Source: Scandinavium sp036271055
Lineage (GTDB): Bacteria > Pseudomonadota > Gammaproteobacteria > Enterobacterales > Enterobacteriaceae
Reading direction: 5' to 3'
Assembly: GCF_036271055.1 (NCBI RefSeq)
Contig: NZ_DATBBJ010000031.1
Span: 1-64,000 of the forward strand
Length of the DNA: 64,000 bases
In this document: piece after piece, positions 34,146 through 43,576 of the stretch
Position numbering within the stretch: position 1 is the stretch's first letter
Layout: every line of letters starts with the position of its first letter
The notes under the pieces: model-generated
Databases searched by the model: none
What the model was told of the DNA's origin: nothing
What the model saw: only the letters and a program-made list of their open reading frames with translations
Made by a program: the position numbers and the translations under genes

Positions 34146-35225
34146 GTGAAATTCAAATTTAAAACCATTACCGCACTATTCTTACTCGCTTCCAGCAATG
34201 CTTTCGCCGCGCCTATTTATCAGGCCGACGACGGTTCATTTGTTGATTTGTATGGTCGTCTTGGCTTTAACATTACCAATAAAGGCGGTGATAACGAAGG
34301 CCGATTTGATGGCCGTTTTGGCATCTCTGGACGTCAGGCGATTAACGATAAAATGGCGGTTATTGGTCTGGCGCAATATCAGGTCAATGCGGCCGAATAT
34401 GCCAACAATCTCCATGATAATACGAAAGATTTAACAGCACGTTATGTGTGGGCGGGTTTGGATTTAGCCGAGTACGGCAAATTAACCGGTGGCCGTGTCT
34501 CTTCCGGTCTGATTATGTTTACCGATATTGGTGACGTATTTGCCAGCTCCGATGTGGCGATGGCTCGTCAGGCAAACTTCGTCGATCCAACAGCCGTTCA
34601 GGTTTTCCGTCAGGATGGCACCGTTCAGTATCAAAATACCTTTGGCGACCTTGATGTTTCTGCCGCTTATATTCTGGGCAACGACAGCTCGGACCTGGAT
34701 TACGGATATAACGGCGCCGTTCGTTACACGCTGGATATGGGTAGTGCGGGCAAACTGCAACCGGTTATCGCAGGCCAAAAAGAGAAAGCCAGCCACGATG
34801 CAACCTCTATGCAGGCCAACCAGCAGGCGGACGAATATTCATTCTGGGGCGTGGGCACCCGTTATTACATAGGCGATGTGATGCTCGGCGTGTTGTTTGC
34901 ACAGGATCGCGTGACATACCGTGATGGTTCCCCGGACAGCGTGGATAAAGATTACGAAACGACCGCGGTGTGGAGCGTGAACGAAGACTGGGCGCTGCGT
35001 GCCGGTTATCGTCATCTGGACAACGAAGATGGTGATGGCCTGCAACTGCGCGACACCACGTTTGAAGTGCAGTACAAACTGACGCCACGTAGCTCCATTT
35101 ACACCTCTTATTCCTGGCGTAACGGTAAGCAAGGCACCAACAAAGTGACAGGCAATCGCGTCACCTTTGGCGGCAGCAACCCTGCCGACGATTACTACCA
35201 CGTGGGTCTGCGTTACGAGTTCTGA
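34146..35225 (+). CDS. OmpC-type outer-membrane porin
   Basis: 359 residues starting at the GTG at 34146 with AGGGA eight or so bases before. Signal peptide ends near SNAFAA; the mature protein has alternating beta-strand pattern with short turns and ends YYHVGLRYEF, the aromatic C-terminus that BAM needs. It matches the Gram-negative porin family but is not OmpC, OmpF or PhoE in detail. The stop overlaps the next gene. It may be a substrate-specific porin induced with the MurNAc genes, given the shared operator. Confidence 0.85.
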   Translation: MKFKFKTITALFLLASSNAFAAPIYQADDGSFVDLYGRLGFNITNKGGDNEGRFDGRFGISGRQAINDKMAVIGLAQYQVNAAEYANNLHDNTKDLTARYVWAGLDLAEYGKLTGGRVSSGLIMFTDIGDVFASSDVAMARQANFVDPTAVQVFRQDGTVQYQNTFGDLDVSAAYILGNDSSDLDYGYNGAVRYTLDMGSAGKLQPVIAGQKEKASHDATSMQANQQADEYSFWGVGTRYYIGDVMLGVLFAQDRVTYRDGSPDSVDKDYETTAVWSVNEDWALRAGYRHLDNEDGDGLQLRDTTFEVQYKLTPRSSIYTSYSWRNGKQGTNKVTGNRVTFGGSNPADDYYHVGLRYEF

Positions 35226-35866
35226 TGATGAAAAAATTACTGTTAGTGTCACTTCTTTTTTGCGGCAGCCAGGCACTGGCTGCTCCCCACCTTATCGTGG
35301 GTAATAATCTGACGGTGCTGGCGGCAAGATCAGCAGACGTGAGTATTTTCAGCGATAAGATTGCGCTCAAAGACGGCGAACAAAAGGTGGTTGTGAAATA
35401 TGACAGCCCGGAAAATCCGTCTTCGACTAACCAGAGCAATGGTCGTGTGACGTCCAAACCCTGGCTTTTGACGTTCAACGCGTCAGGCGATGAGGTGATT
35501 ACGCTGAGCATCAAACAGGCGACGGATACGTCTGAAGTACGGGCGCTGGCGAAAGATCCGGTCTTTAGCCTCGCCGAGAAAGGGAAAGCGGTGCCGTTTA
35601 CCCCGACGCCGTTGGTTCGCCAAAGCGCATTTGGATCGATTTCAACGTCCTGGGATTCGGTGGTCAACGGTGAAGCGACGCCAGCGGCTGTTGCCGTCGC
35701 GGCAGCACCGGCAGTCGCAGCAACATCGGCTCCAGCACGAGCGCCTGCGGTGACGACAAACGGTCAATCCAGTGCGGAAAGATTCAAAGCGATGCAGCAG
35801 CTTTATCTGCAAAGCGACCCCGCTCAGCGTAAAGCCTTCCTGAAATGGGCGCTCGACGTGCAGTAA
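35225..35866 (+). CDS. DUF2057 exported protein (YccT-like)
   Basis: 213 residues with a signal peptide (LLLVSLLFCGSQALA) and the DUF2057 pattern LIVGNNLTVLAARSADVSIF, then SLKDGEQ-like repeats. An alanine/proline-rich stretch (about 144-165) precedes a C-terminal ERFKAMQQLYLQSDPAQRKA helix that is also found in YccT proteins. Its ATG (35225) overlaps the porin stop, so the two form one operon. E. coli YccT (CsgI) inhibits curli assembly; that function need not hold here. Confidence 0.8.
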   Translation: MMKKLLLVSLLFCGSQALAAPHLIVGNNLTVLAARSADVSIFSDKIALKDGEQKVVVKYDSPENPSSTNQSNGRVTSKPWLLTFNASGDEVITLSIKQATDTSEVRALAKDPVFSLAEKGKAVPFTPTPLVRQSAFGSISTSWDSVVNGEATPAAVAVAAAPAVAATSAPARAPAVTTNGQSSAERFKAMQQLYLQSDPAQRKAFLKWALDVQ

Positions 35867-35894
35867 TCCTCTTTCCCCGGTTCGTCCGGGGAAA

Positions 35895-36749
35895 TTACAG
35901 CTTATCGACCAACGTCCGGCTCTGTCCAATGAGCTGCCGACGTCCTTCCTCTCCCTGCTGAAGCAGACAGACAAACAGTAAATCAATCAGCGTGTGTTGC
36001 GCCGTACGGACGGCAATCGACGAGCTGTGTGTTTTGCTGCCTTCCGCGATGGTGTCCAGACACAGGTCCGCAGCCTGTCGCAGTGGCGACTGTTGCAACG
36101 ACGTCAGCGCGATAACTTTCGCCCCGCGTGCTTTCGCAGTTTCCGCCGCGACCTGCACTTCTCTGCGGTTGCCGGAGAACGAAATTGCAATCTGTACATC
36201 TTCCGCCGTCAACGACTGCGCCACGGTGATTTGCACGTGGCTGTCCATCTCATTCATCACCGGATACCCGATTTTCATCAGCTTATAGGCCAAATCTTTG
36301 GCGATCAGCGATGAGCCACCGATGGCAGTGATCTGCACGCGCCCGGCGACACGAATAAGATCGACTACCTGTTGCAGCCTGGCAAAATCCAGTCCGTTAG
36401 TGGTATCGCGCAGCGCCTGCTGTTTTTCCATCAGCAGTTTTTCGGCGATCAGCGGGAAGGTATCTTCGCTGTTAATTTCATTATGAATATAGGCAACGTC
36501 ATTTTTGCGTTCGGTACTTTGCTGCCCCCACTCCTCCACCAGCGCTATCTTAAAATTGGTGTACCCCTTAAAGCCCAGTTTCTGCGCAAATTTAATGATG
36601 CTCGACTGACTAATGCCCAATACTTGTGCGAGCTCCGGCGACGAAAACTGCTTCACGCGGCCTGGATTTTCCAGAATGAAATCCGCAATTTTGCGCTCAC
36701 CAGGGGTAAACAACGATTTATTATGAAGGATGGTATTGATGTGTTTCAT
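35895..36749 (-). CDS. murR: MurR, RpiR-family repressor of MurNAc catabolism
   Basis: 284 residues with an N-terminal RpiR helix-turn-helix (SPELAQVLGISQSSIIKFAQ) and a C-terminal SIS sugar-phosphate domain (ITAIGGSSLIAKDLAYKLMK, IAISFSGNRREV). It is divergent from murQ, 234 bp away, as in E. coli, where MurR represses murQP and responds to MurNAc 6-phosphate. Convergent with the DUF2057 gene. Assignment to MurR rests on its position. Confidence 0.85.
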   Translation of the reverse strand: MKHINTILHNKSLFTPGERKIADFILENPGRVKQFSSPELAQVLGISQSSIIKFAQKLGFKGYTNFKIALVEEWGQQSTERKNDVAYIHNEINSEDTFPLIAEKLLMEKQQALRDTTNGLDFARLQQVVDLIRVAGRVQITAIGGSSLIAKDLAYKLMKIGYPVMNEMDSHVQITVAQSLTAEDVQIAISFSGNRREVQVAAETAKARGAKVIALTSLQQSPLRQAADLCLDTIAEGSKTHSSSIAVRTAQHTLIDLLFVCLLQQGEEGRRQLIGQSRTLVDKL

Positions 36750-36876
36750 AAGGCAGTAATGGGTCGCTCGGTTTTTTAGCGTGGGCTAAGGGATTAAAAT
36801 GATAAGTCATCCCTTTTCCCATTACACCCTTTGATCCTGAATCCACGGCAGAACGAGTGGGAAAAGTCACTTCTCA

Positions 36877-36892
36877 AGTGATCACGATCACA
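36877..36892 (+). promoter_or_regulatory. CRP-site-like sequence before murQ
   Basis: agtgatcacgatcaca matches TGTGA-N6-TCACA at nine of ten core bases. It lies 92 bp before the murQ start, in the murR-murQ intergenic region; E. coli murQP requires cAMP-CRP. Confidence 0.6.
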
Positions 36893-36933
36893 GATTGCCA
36901 GCAAGGCATAAAATATTACTTCTGAATGAAGGT

Positions 36934-36954
36934 TATGGAATATATTATTCCATA
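36934..36954 (+). promoter_or_regulatory. 21-bp palindromic operator before murQ
   Basis: tatggaata-tat-tattccata is a perfect inverted repeat between murR and murQ, about 30 bp before the murQ ATG, and is the likely MurR binding site. Confidence 0.6.
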
Positions 36955-36983
36955 CATTGAAAACATGAATCATCGAGGCCGTT

Positions 36984-37895
36984 ATGAAAATTGATTTATC
37001 CGCACTGACCACTGAAAGTCGCAATCGCGCGAGCGAGAACATTGACACCCTGTCGACGCTGGACATGCTGAAAGTCATCAACGCGGAAGACCAAAAAGTG
37101 GCGCTGGCAGTAGAAGAACAATTGCATGCTATCGCTCAAGCCGTCGATGCCATTACCAAAGCGTTCGCCTGCGGCGGTCGCCTGATTTACTGCGGCGCTG
37201 GCACCTCCGGTCGTCTGGGTATTCTGGACGCCAGCGAATGTCCTCCGACTTACGGCACACCGCGCGAAATGGTCGTGGGTCTGATTGCCGGTGGTCACAC
37301 AGCTATCCTTCAGGCAGTCGAAAACGCCGAAGATAGCCCACAAATGGGCGAGCAAGATCTGCGTGATTTAGCGTTGAACGAACGCGATGTGGTTATCGGC
37401 ATCGCCGCCAGTGGCCGTACGCCGTATGTGATTGGCGCACTGAAATATGCTCGCAGCGTGGGTGCGACAACCGGTGCTATCGCCTGCAACCGTGGCAGCG
37501 AAATCGGCAAACTCTCCGATATCGCCATGGAACCGCTGGTGGGCCCGGAAGTGGTTACAGGCTCTTCCCGTATGAAAGCCGGCACCGCGCAAAAACTCAT
37601 TCTTAACATGCTGACCACTGGCGCGATGATCCGCTCTGGCAAAGTATTTGGCAACCTGATGGTCGACGTGGAAGCCACTAACGCCAAGCTGTTACAGCGT
37701 CAGGTAAATATCGTAGTACAGGCGACAGAGTGCGATGCAGCCACCGCAGAAGCCGCGTTAACTGCGTGTAACCGTCACTGTAAAACCGCCATCGTGATGA
37801 TTCTGGCAGGCCTGAGCGCCGCCGACGCAAGCGAAATGCTTAACAGCAATAACGGCTTTATTCGCAGCGCCATTCAGGGCATCGGGAGCAAATAA
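36984..37895 (+). CDS. murQ: MurQ, N-acetylmuramate 6-phosphate etherase
   Basis: 303 residues (E. coli MurQ 298) with SIS-domain patterns: RLIYCGAGTSGRLGILDASE, then CPPTYG, and later EVVTGSSRMKAGTAQKLILN. The enzyme cleaves the lactyl ether of MurNAc 6-phosphate to GlcNAc 6-phosphate and D-lactate. It starts the murQP operon, two bases before murP. The sequence differs visibly from K-12 MurQ, and the locus (beside yjcE) differs from the K-12 one at 54 min, so it may be a second copy in this genome. Confidence 0.92.
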   Translation: MKIDLSALTTESRNRASENIDTLSTLDMLKVINAEDQKVALAVEEQLHAIAQAVDAITKAFACGGRLIYCGAGTSGRLGILDASECPPTYGTPREMVVGLIAGGHTAILQAVENAEDSPQMGEQDLRDLALNERDVVIGIAASGRTPYVIGALKYARSVGATTGAIACNRGSEIGKLSDIAMEPLVGPEVVTGSSRMKAGTAQKLILNMLTTGAMIRSGKVFGNLMVDVEATNAKLLQRQVNIVVQATECDAATAEAALTACNRHCKTAIVMILAGLSAADASEMLNSNNGFIRSAIQGIGSK

Positions 37896-37897
37896 CC

Positions 37898-39349
37898 ATG
37901 GCAAAAATTACCAGCTCAATGATTGAGCAACTCCTGCAACTGTCTGGCGGGACTGCCAACATCAGCGTGTGCGGGAACTGTATGACACGTCTGCGTCTGA
38001 CCCTGGTCGATCGCGACATCATTGATATCGATAAGCTCAAAGCCGTACCCGGCGTGATGGGCGTGATCAACGGTGACGATCAGCTACAAATTATTCTCGG
38101 CCCTGGTAAAGCACAAACCGCCAGCGAGATGATGAATGAGATGATTAAAGCCGGTGGCGATAACGGTGCCGCTCCGGTCGCAGAAGCTGACCTTGCCTCT
38201 CAGGCGAGCCAAAACAAAGCCAAAATGAAGGGCAAGCAGAACAGCGCGGTGCATAACTTTTTAACCAAGTTTGCCACCATCTTTACTCCGCTTATCCCAG
38301 GCTTTATCGCCGCAGGTTTACTGCTCGGCTTCGCTACACTGCTGCAGCAGATTTTTGTGGTCGAAGGCGTAGCGGAAGCGACCTGGCTCGTTGACATGAT
38401 CGCCTACATGAAAGTGTTCAGCATCGGCCTGTTCACCTTCCTGAGTATTTTGATTGGCTTCAACACCCAGAAAGCCTTCGGCGGTTCTGGTGTGAACGGT
38501 GCGATCATCGCCTCGCTGTTTATTCTGCGTTATGTGCCGGAAGGCAAAGTCGGCTATTACGCCGGAATGCAGGATTTCTTCGGCATAGTGATTGACCCAC
38601 GCGGCAACATCATTGGCGTCCTGCTGGCCTGTATTCTGGGCGCATGGATTGAACGCCAGGTCCGTCGCTTCATTCACGACTCTCTGGATATGATCCTGAC
38701 GTCCGCGATTACGTTGCTGATTACCGGCGCTATCACTTTCACCGTAATTATGCCGATTGGCGGCGAGCTGTTTAAAGGCATGTCATGGTTGTTCCTGCAC
38801 CTCAACGGCAACCCGTTTGGAACTGCACTGCTGGCCGGTCTGTTCCTGATTGCGGTGGTGTTTGGTATTCATCAGGGCTTTGTTCCGGTTTATTTCGCGC
38901 TGATGGACGCGCAGGGCTTCAACTCACTGTTCCCGATTCTGGCGATGGCCGGTGCCGGACAGGTGGGTGCTTCACTGGCATTGTTCTACCGTGCGAAGCA
39001 GGGTTCTCTGCTGCGTACGCAGATTAAAGGCGCCATCTTCCCGGGCCTGCTGGGTATTGGTGAACCGCTGATTTACGGTGTCACCCTGCCACGACTGAAA
39101 CCCTTCGTCACGGCCTGTATTGGCGGCGCGGTAGGTGGCTTCTTTATCGGTCTGGTTTCATGGCTGGGGCTGCCAGTAGGTTTGAACACCGTGTTCGGCC
39201 CGTCTGGCCTGGTATCGATTCCGCTGATGACCTCTTCGCAAGGCATCTTTGCCGGGATGGCGGTCTACGTCGTGGGTATCCTGATTTCGTATCTTGCAGG
39301 TTTTGTACTGACCTGGTTCTTTGGCAGTAAAAACGTCGACCTGCAATAA
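37898..39349 (+). CDS. murP: MurP, MurNAc-specific PTS enzyme IIBC
   Basis: 483 residues. The EIIB domain comes first, with the phosphorylated cysteine Cys28 in CGNCMTRLRLTL; the EIIC domain of ten or so helices follows (KTFATIFTPLIPGF; GVTLPRLKPFVTACIGGAVG). No EIIA domain is present, so the cytosolic Crr protein would phosphorylate it, as for E. coli MurP. It imports and phosphorylates N-acetylmuramate for MurQ. A clear terminator follows. Confidence 0.92.
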   Translation: MAKITSSMIEQLLQLSGGTANISVCGNCMTRLRLTLVDRDIIDIDKLKAVPGVMGVINGDDQLQIILGPGKAQTASEMMNEMIKAGGDNGAAPVAEADLASQASQNKAKMKGKQNSAVHNFLTKFATIFTPLIPGFIAAGLLLGFATLLQQIFVVEGVAEATWLVDMIAYMKVFSIGLFTFLSILIGFNTQKAFGGSGVNGAIIASLFILRYVPEGKVGYYAGMQDFFGIVIDPRGNIIGVLLACILGAWIERQVRRFIHDSLDMILTSAITLLITGAITFTVIMPIGGELFKGMSWLFLHLNGNPFGTALLAGLFLIAVVFGIHQGFVPVYFALMDAQGFNSLFPILAMAGAGQVGASLALFYRAKQGSLLRTQIKGAIFPGLLGIGEPLIYGVTLPRLKPFVTACIGGAVGGFFIGLVSWLGLPVGLNTVFGPSGLVSIPLMTSSQGIFAGMAVYVVGILISYLAGFVLTWFFGSKNVDLQ

Positions 39350-39373
39350 GGGTCGACGGGGTTCCCCCCCTTA

Positions 39374-39400
39374 AAGCCGCCGATGAGGCGGCTTTTTTTT
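39374..39400 (+). terminator. Rho-independent terminator after murP
   Basis: aagccgcc (39374-39381) and ggcggctt (39387-39394) form an 8-bp stem with a 5-base loop, followed by a run of T residues to 39400. It faces the converging yjcE gene. Confidence 0.9.
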
Positions 39401-39408
39401 GGGGAAAA

Positions 39409-41055
39409 TTACTGGTCTTCGATCAACAGCGCTTCTAACAAATCGAGATCGTGCAGCAGCTTTTGCAGCGTCTCGTTGCTGATTTGGCAGGTCGCGCGTA
39501 AGTGATAGAGTTCACCGCGTTCAGAGCGCAGCGCCGCCAGACGGAAGCGGCGTTCGAGACTCTCTTCCAGCATCGAGGTTTCCACATCGTTACGCCCGTC
39601 CGCACGACGGCGCAAATTACCGATAACGCGTGAACTCACTTCGGTCAGCAACTGATTATCGATATTCTCTTTGGTGTCCTGTGCCAGCCGCTCTTCCATT
39701 TTCTGGATCGCCACAATCGCCACATCCGCCGTTGCAGCACGCGCCAGACGCTCTTCTTTATACTGCTGAGAGTGGTCGGCGACTTCAATGTGTCGCAACA
39801 ATATAGGCATCACCACTACGGCCACAAACAGCGAGAATAAAATGACGCCCGCCGAGAGGAAGACCAGTTCATAGCGTGCCGGGAAGACGTTGCCGTCGGA
39901 AAGCAGCAGCGGAATGGAGAGCACACCCGCCAGCGTAATCGCCCCGCGCACGCCTGCAAACGTGGCAATGAGCAATTCACGCGTGCTCCAGCTACCAAAC
40001 TCCATTGGTTTCTTTTTCAGGAAACGCTGACTGAAACGCTGCATGGTCCATAACCAGCCAAAACGTACCAGCATCAGCGCGGCGTAAATCAGAATAATAT
40101 CGGCGAACAGCACCCAGGTGTCGACGTTCGGATCCGCTTCTGCCGCCACTAATGACGTTTCAAGAATGCCCGGCAGTTGCAGGCCCAACAGCAGGAAGAC
40201 CATACCGTTGAACACAAACTCCAGCATCGCCCAGGTGCTGTTGGCACGCAGGCGCATCGCCAGCGGTGCGGTGCGCATCACGCCGGAGCGGGTAATCGTC
40301 ATCCCGGCGGCGACTGCAGCCAAAATGCCCGAAACACCGATGTGTTCAGCAATCAGGTAAGAAGCGAACGGCAGCAGGAACAACAGCACAATCTGCGTGG
40401 CCGGTTCATCGCCGCCCCAACGGCTGAGGAAACGCAGCGAACGCCCGTACGACCAGCTCACAACAAACCCGGCCAAAATACCGCCTGTTGCCACTTTGAC
40501 AAACTCAAGCGCGGCGCCCCCGACGGTGAAGACCATCGTGCCCATCACCACCGCGACGGCAAATTTCAAGGAGACCAGGCCGGACGCGTCATTCATCAAC
40601 GCCTCACCCTGCAATATCCCCATGATCTTCTTCGGAATGCGCCCTTCACCGACGATGCCAGATAACGCGACCGCATCAGTCGGCGACAACACCGCCGCCA
40701 GTGCGAACGCGGGAATCAGTGGGATCCCAGGCACAGCCCAATAAATCAGGAAACCGATGCCCACGACAGTGACCAGCACCAATGCCAGCGCAAGGCCAAA
40801 AATCTCGCGTCCATGTTCCAGAAATTCGCGCGTGGGCGTTTTCCAGCCATCGGCAAACAGCAGCGGCGGGATAAACAGAACGAGGAACAGTTCCGGGTCA
40901 AATTCAACGTGCAGACCGAACGTCGGCCACGCCAGCAGCGCACCGATGCCGATTTGCATCAAAGGCAGCGGAACCTGAAAAGGAAGTACGCGGGTAACTA
41001 CCCCGGAAAGGGAGACCACAAGGGTCATGATCAGTATTGTGAAGAAAATTTCCAT
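39409..41055 (-). CDS. yjcE: YjcE, CPA1-family Na+/H+ antiporter
   Basis: 548 residues (E. coli YjcE 549). Twelve or so membrane helices with the cation/proton motif ALAAVLSPTDAVALSGIVG and GEALMNDASGL, then a cytoplasmic C-terminal tail of about 150 charged residues (RLAQDTKENIDNQLLTEVSS). It lies between murP and a PemK-like gene, in a region that in K-12 is yjcF-yjcE-ghxP. Function as an antiporter is by homology. Confidence 0.93.
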   Translation of the reverse strand: MEIFFTILIMTLVVSLSGVVTRVLPFQVPLPLMQIGIGALLAWPTFGLHVEFDPELFLVLFIPPLLFADGWKTPTREFLEHGREIFGLALALVLVTVVGIGFLIYWAVPGIPLIPAFALAAVLSPTDAVALSGIVGEGRIPKKIMGILQGEALMNDASGLVSLKFAVAVVMGTMVFTVGGAALEFVKVATGGILAGFVVSWSYGRSLRFLSRWGGDEPATQIVLLFLLPFASYLIAEHIGVSGILAAVAAGMTITRSGVMRTAPLAMRLRANSTWAMLEFVFNGMVFLLLGLQLPGILETSLVAAEADPNVDTWVLFADIILIYAALMLVRFGWLWTMQRFSQRFLKKKPMEFGSWSTRELLIATFAGVRGAITLAGVLSIPLLLSDGNVFPARYELVFLSAGVILFSLFVAVVVMPILLRHIEVADHSQQYKEERLARAATADVAIVAIQKMEERLAQDTKENIDNQLLTEVSSRVIGNLRRRADGRNDVETSMLEESLERRFRLAALRSERGELYHLRATCQISNETLQKLLHDLDLLEALLIEDQ

Positions 41056-41230
41056 GCTATCCCTGTTTGCGATGACTTATTTCTAATGCAACCTCAGATA
41101 ATACGCCCTTCAGCTTATCGCAAAGAACAACAGGATGTGCCTATAAATACTGGGTCGCCGCACAATCGGCGCGTTATTGAGTGGGTGATACAGAAAAGAG
41201 ATCGGCATAAAAGCAGGCGCCAGAAATGCG

Positions 41231-41256
41231 AAAACCCAGCTTTTCAACTGGGTTTT
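41231..41256. terminator. Hairpin between the PemK-like gene and yjcE
   Basis: aaaacccag (41231-41239) and ctgggtttt (41248-41256) form a 9-bp stem with an 8-base loop and T-rich arm ends. On the minus strand it would end the PemK-like transcript before yjcE. Confidence 0.7.
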
Positions 41257-41339
41257 GCGGTCCCTCAAGGGGAAGAAATCTGAATGGCCTCGGTGGGCTA
41301 CGCGGCAAATGTTATCAAACGCCAAATAAGTGTCAATGC

Positions 41340-41813
41340 TTATTTTTCAACCATACTATCCCTGTGAGGTTGTGGCAACAAAGAAGACGCATTGATCACC
41401 GCCTTTTGTATTTCACTCACACTTTCACGCGGCAAAATCTGCGTTAACCACCCTCGCTCGACATCCATCGGCCTGTTTAAACGCTTATTACTCACTGTCT
41501 GCACCATGTCGCATTTCACCCAGCTCGTTTTTTGCGGGAAATATCGCGCTTCTTCGATGACACCCTTTTCCAGCTCAACATGAAATCCGCTGCCGAGTTT
41601 CGCACTGTCTTTCGTCGTAGAGATCGGAACAACGGTACAGGCATTGCCGTTTAATTTGCCATTCAGGACAACAACCAGCCTGAACTTAATCATTTCGGGC
41701 GGCATGTGTGCATCAATCACATCCGGGACAATATCACCCCGCCCATCCCTCGGATAGTTCCCGAAATTACAGGTCAGGATTTGCCCCACTTTTGGCGAAA
41801 AATTTATCCCCAT
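41340..41813 (-). CDS. PemK/MazF-like toxin-family protein, solitary
   Basis: 157 residues. The fold pattern is GQILTCNFG near the N-terminus, RLVVVLNGKLNGNACTVVPI then STTKDS, and a C-terminal helix region, which resemble the PemK/MazF endoribonuclease family. No antitoxin gene was found within 250 bp on either side. Proteins of this size without a partner are seen in enterobacterial chromosomes and may be domesticated or have a separate partner. The family assignment is by pattern; key catalytic residues cannot be confirmed. Confidence 0.6.
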   Translation of the reverse strand: MGINFSPKVGQILTCNFGNYPRDGRGDIVPDVIDAHMPPEMIKFRLVVVLNGKLNGNACTVVPISTTKDSAKLGSGFHVELEKGVIEEARYFPQKTSWVKCDMVQTVSNKRLNRPMDVERGWLTQILPRESVSEIQKAVINASSLLPQPHRDSMVEK

Positions 41814-42053
41814 TTTCTGACTCTAAAATGAAAAAATCAGTCACCGCCATTCCCTGCGGCATTCGCGCCTTCTGACTGACCAAAGGCACAGCTAACATAC
41901 GCTGGAAGAGAGTTATCAACAATGTAATTGCCGCTATCTCTTTGAGAAAATGATGATTTATCGAGGATGTTCGCAAAATGCACTGCAAGTGGATCACACG
42001 GCAAAAAATAAAAAGGGCGACCCAAGGCCGCCCCAGTTTGCATCAGGTAAGGC

Positions 42054-43400
42054 TTAAATCGCCCAACCGCCTGCGTAGAAGGCTACCAGCGCCAGCGCGA
42101 TAATCACGGTGCCGATATTCAGCTTACGCCATTCACCGGAGACGATACGGCCAATCACCAGCGTGGCGAAACCGATCATGATGCCAGTGACGATGTTACA
42201 GGTCAGCACGATGAATACCGCAGTGATCAGGCCTGACATCGCATCGACGAAATCGGCAAAGTCGATTTTCGCTACATTGCTCAGCATCAGTAAACCTACA
42301 TACATCAGCGCCGGAGCGGTGGCATAGGCCGGAACCAGATAGGAGAGCGGAGACAGGAACAGGATCAGCAGGAACAATACGCCGACGGTGATCGCGGTCA
42401 GGCCAGTTTTACCGCCTGCGGCAGTCCCGGCTGCGGATTCGATGTACACCGCGGCTGGTGCAGCACCGACCAGGCCAGAGAACACGCTGCTCAGGGAGTC
42501 AGTGGTCAGTGCTTTGCCACCGTTGATGATCTGCCCGTCTTTATCCAGCAGGTTCGCTTGACCGGCCACCGCACGGATAGTACCGGTCGCATCAAATACC
42601 GCCGTCATCACCAGTGCCAATACGCTCGGTAGAACAATCGGGTTCAGTGCGCCCATAATATCAAGGCTGCCAATCAGCGAGTTGCCGTGCTCATCGCTAA
42701 GCGATGGCATCGCGAAAATACCGGAGAAATGCACGTTCGGATCGAAAATCAGACCAACAACCGATACACCAATGATGGTCAGCAGAATACCGCCCGGCAC
42801 TTTCAGTTTTTCCAGACCGATAATCACCGCCAGACCAATCAGCGACATGATAACCGGGAAGCTCGCGAAGTGACCCATCGTCACCGGCAGGCCATCCAGC
42901 GGGTTTTTGATAACCAGGCCAACGCCGTTCGCCGCAATCAGCAGCAGGAACAGACCGATACCGATACCGGTGCCATGCGCAACGCCCTGCGGCAGGTTGC
43001 GCAGGATCCAGCTACGGATGCCCGTCGCGGAAATAACGGTGAACAGTACACCCATCAGGAACACAGCGCCAAGTGCGACCGGAATGCTGATGTGCTGGCC
43101 CAACACCAGGCTGAATGCGGTGAATGCGGTCAGCGAGATGGCACAGCCAATCGCCAGCGGCAGATTCGCCCACAGGCCCATCACCAGTGAACCAACACCA
43201 GCAACCAGACAGGTCGCCACGAAAACAGCGGCTGGCGGGAAGCCTGCTTTACCGAGCATGCCCGGAACGACGATAACGGAATACACCATTGCCAGGAAAG
43301 TAGTTAAACCGGCAAGGATCTCCTGGCGCACAGTACTGCCACGAGCTGAAATTTTGAACCAGGCGTCCAAACCGCCGGTACGCGCTGAAGGCGTAGACAT
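42054..43400 (-). CDS. ghxP: GhxP (YjcD), guanine/hypoxanthine permease
   Basis: 448 residues from the ATG at 43400 (MSTPSARTGGLDAWFKISAR), preceded by AGGGGATG; E. coli GhxP has 449. It belongs to the NCS2/AzgA-like family, with AFTAFSLVLGQHISIPVALG and a conserved TAVFDATGTIRAVAGQANL. It imports guanine and hypoxanthine with protons. Three PurR-like boxes lie upstream. Confidence 0.96.
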   Translation of the reverse strand: MSTPSARTGGLDAWFKISARGSTVRQEILAGLTTFLAMVYSVIVVPGMLGKAGFPPAAVFVATCLVAGVGSLVMGLWANLPLAIGCAISLTAFTAFSLVLGQHISIPVALGAVFLMGVLFTVISATGIRSWILRNLPQGVAHGTGIGIGLFLLLIAANGVGLVIKNPLDGLPVTMGHFASFPVIMSLIGLAVIIGLEKLKVPGGILLTIIGVSVVGLIFDPNVHFSGIFAMPSLSDEHGNSLIGSLDIMGALNPIVLPSVLALVMTAVFDATGTIRAVAGQANLLDKDGQIINGGKALTTDSLSSVFSGLVGAAPAAVYIESAAGTAAGGKTGLTAITVGVLFLLILFLSPLSYLVPAYATAPALMYVGLLMLSNVAKIDFADFVDAMSGLITAVFIVLTCNIVTGIMIGFATLVIGRIVSGEWRKLNIGTVIIALALVAFYAGGWAI

Positions 43401-43496
43401 AGAAAACATCCCCTGAGAGTTTTTATCATTCGTCCGTCTGCGTGAAGTGCGTGTTTATCTCCCTGTACTTTCCTGTGGCTAAGGGGCGCCACAAAA

Positions 43497-43512
43497 AAGC
43501 AAACGATTAGCT
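43497..43512 (-). promoter_or_regulatory. PurR-like box 1
   Basis: aagcaaacgattagct keeps the GCAAACGnTT core of the PurR site (ACGCAAACGTTTNCGT) about 100 bp before ghxP. Confidence 0.5.
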
Positions 43513-43576
43513 CCGCGCAGACAAAAACGGTATTCAATGTGACCTGACTCCAGCTATAAAGGCGGAGAAGGTTTAC

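Noticed and set aside
41110..41325. Small gene between the PemK-like gene and yjcE
   Set aside because: The frame runs through the terminator hairpin, has no ribosome-binding site and no recognisable pattern.
41767..42043. Antitoxin partner for the PemK-like gene
   Set aside because: Two overlapping short minus-strand frames exist but lack DNA-binding or antitoxin patterns and overlap one another and the toxin start.
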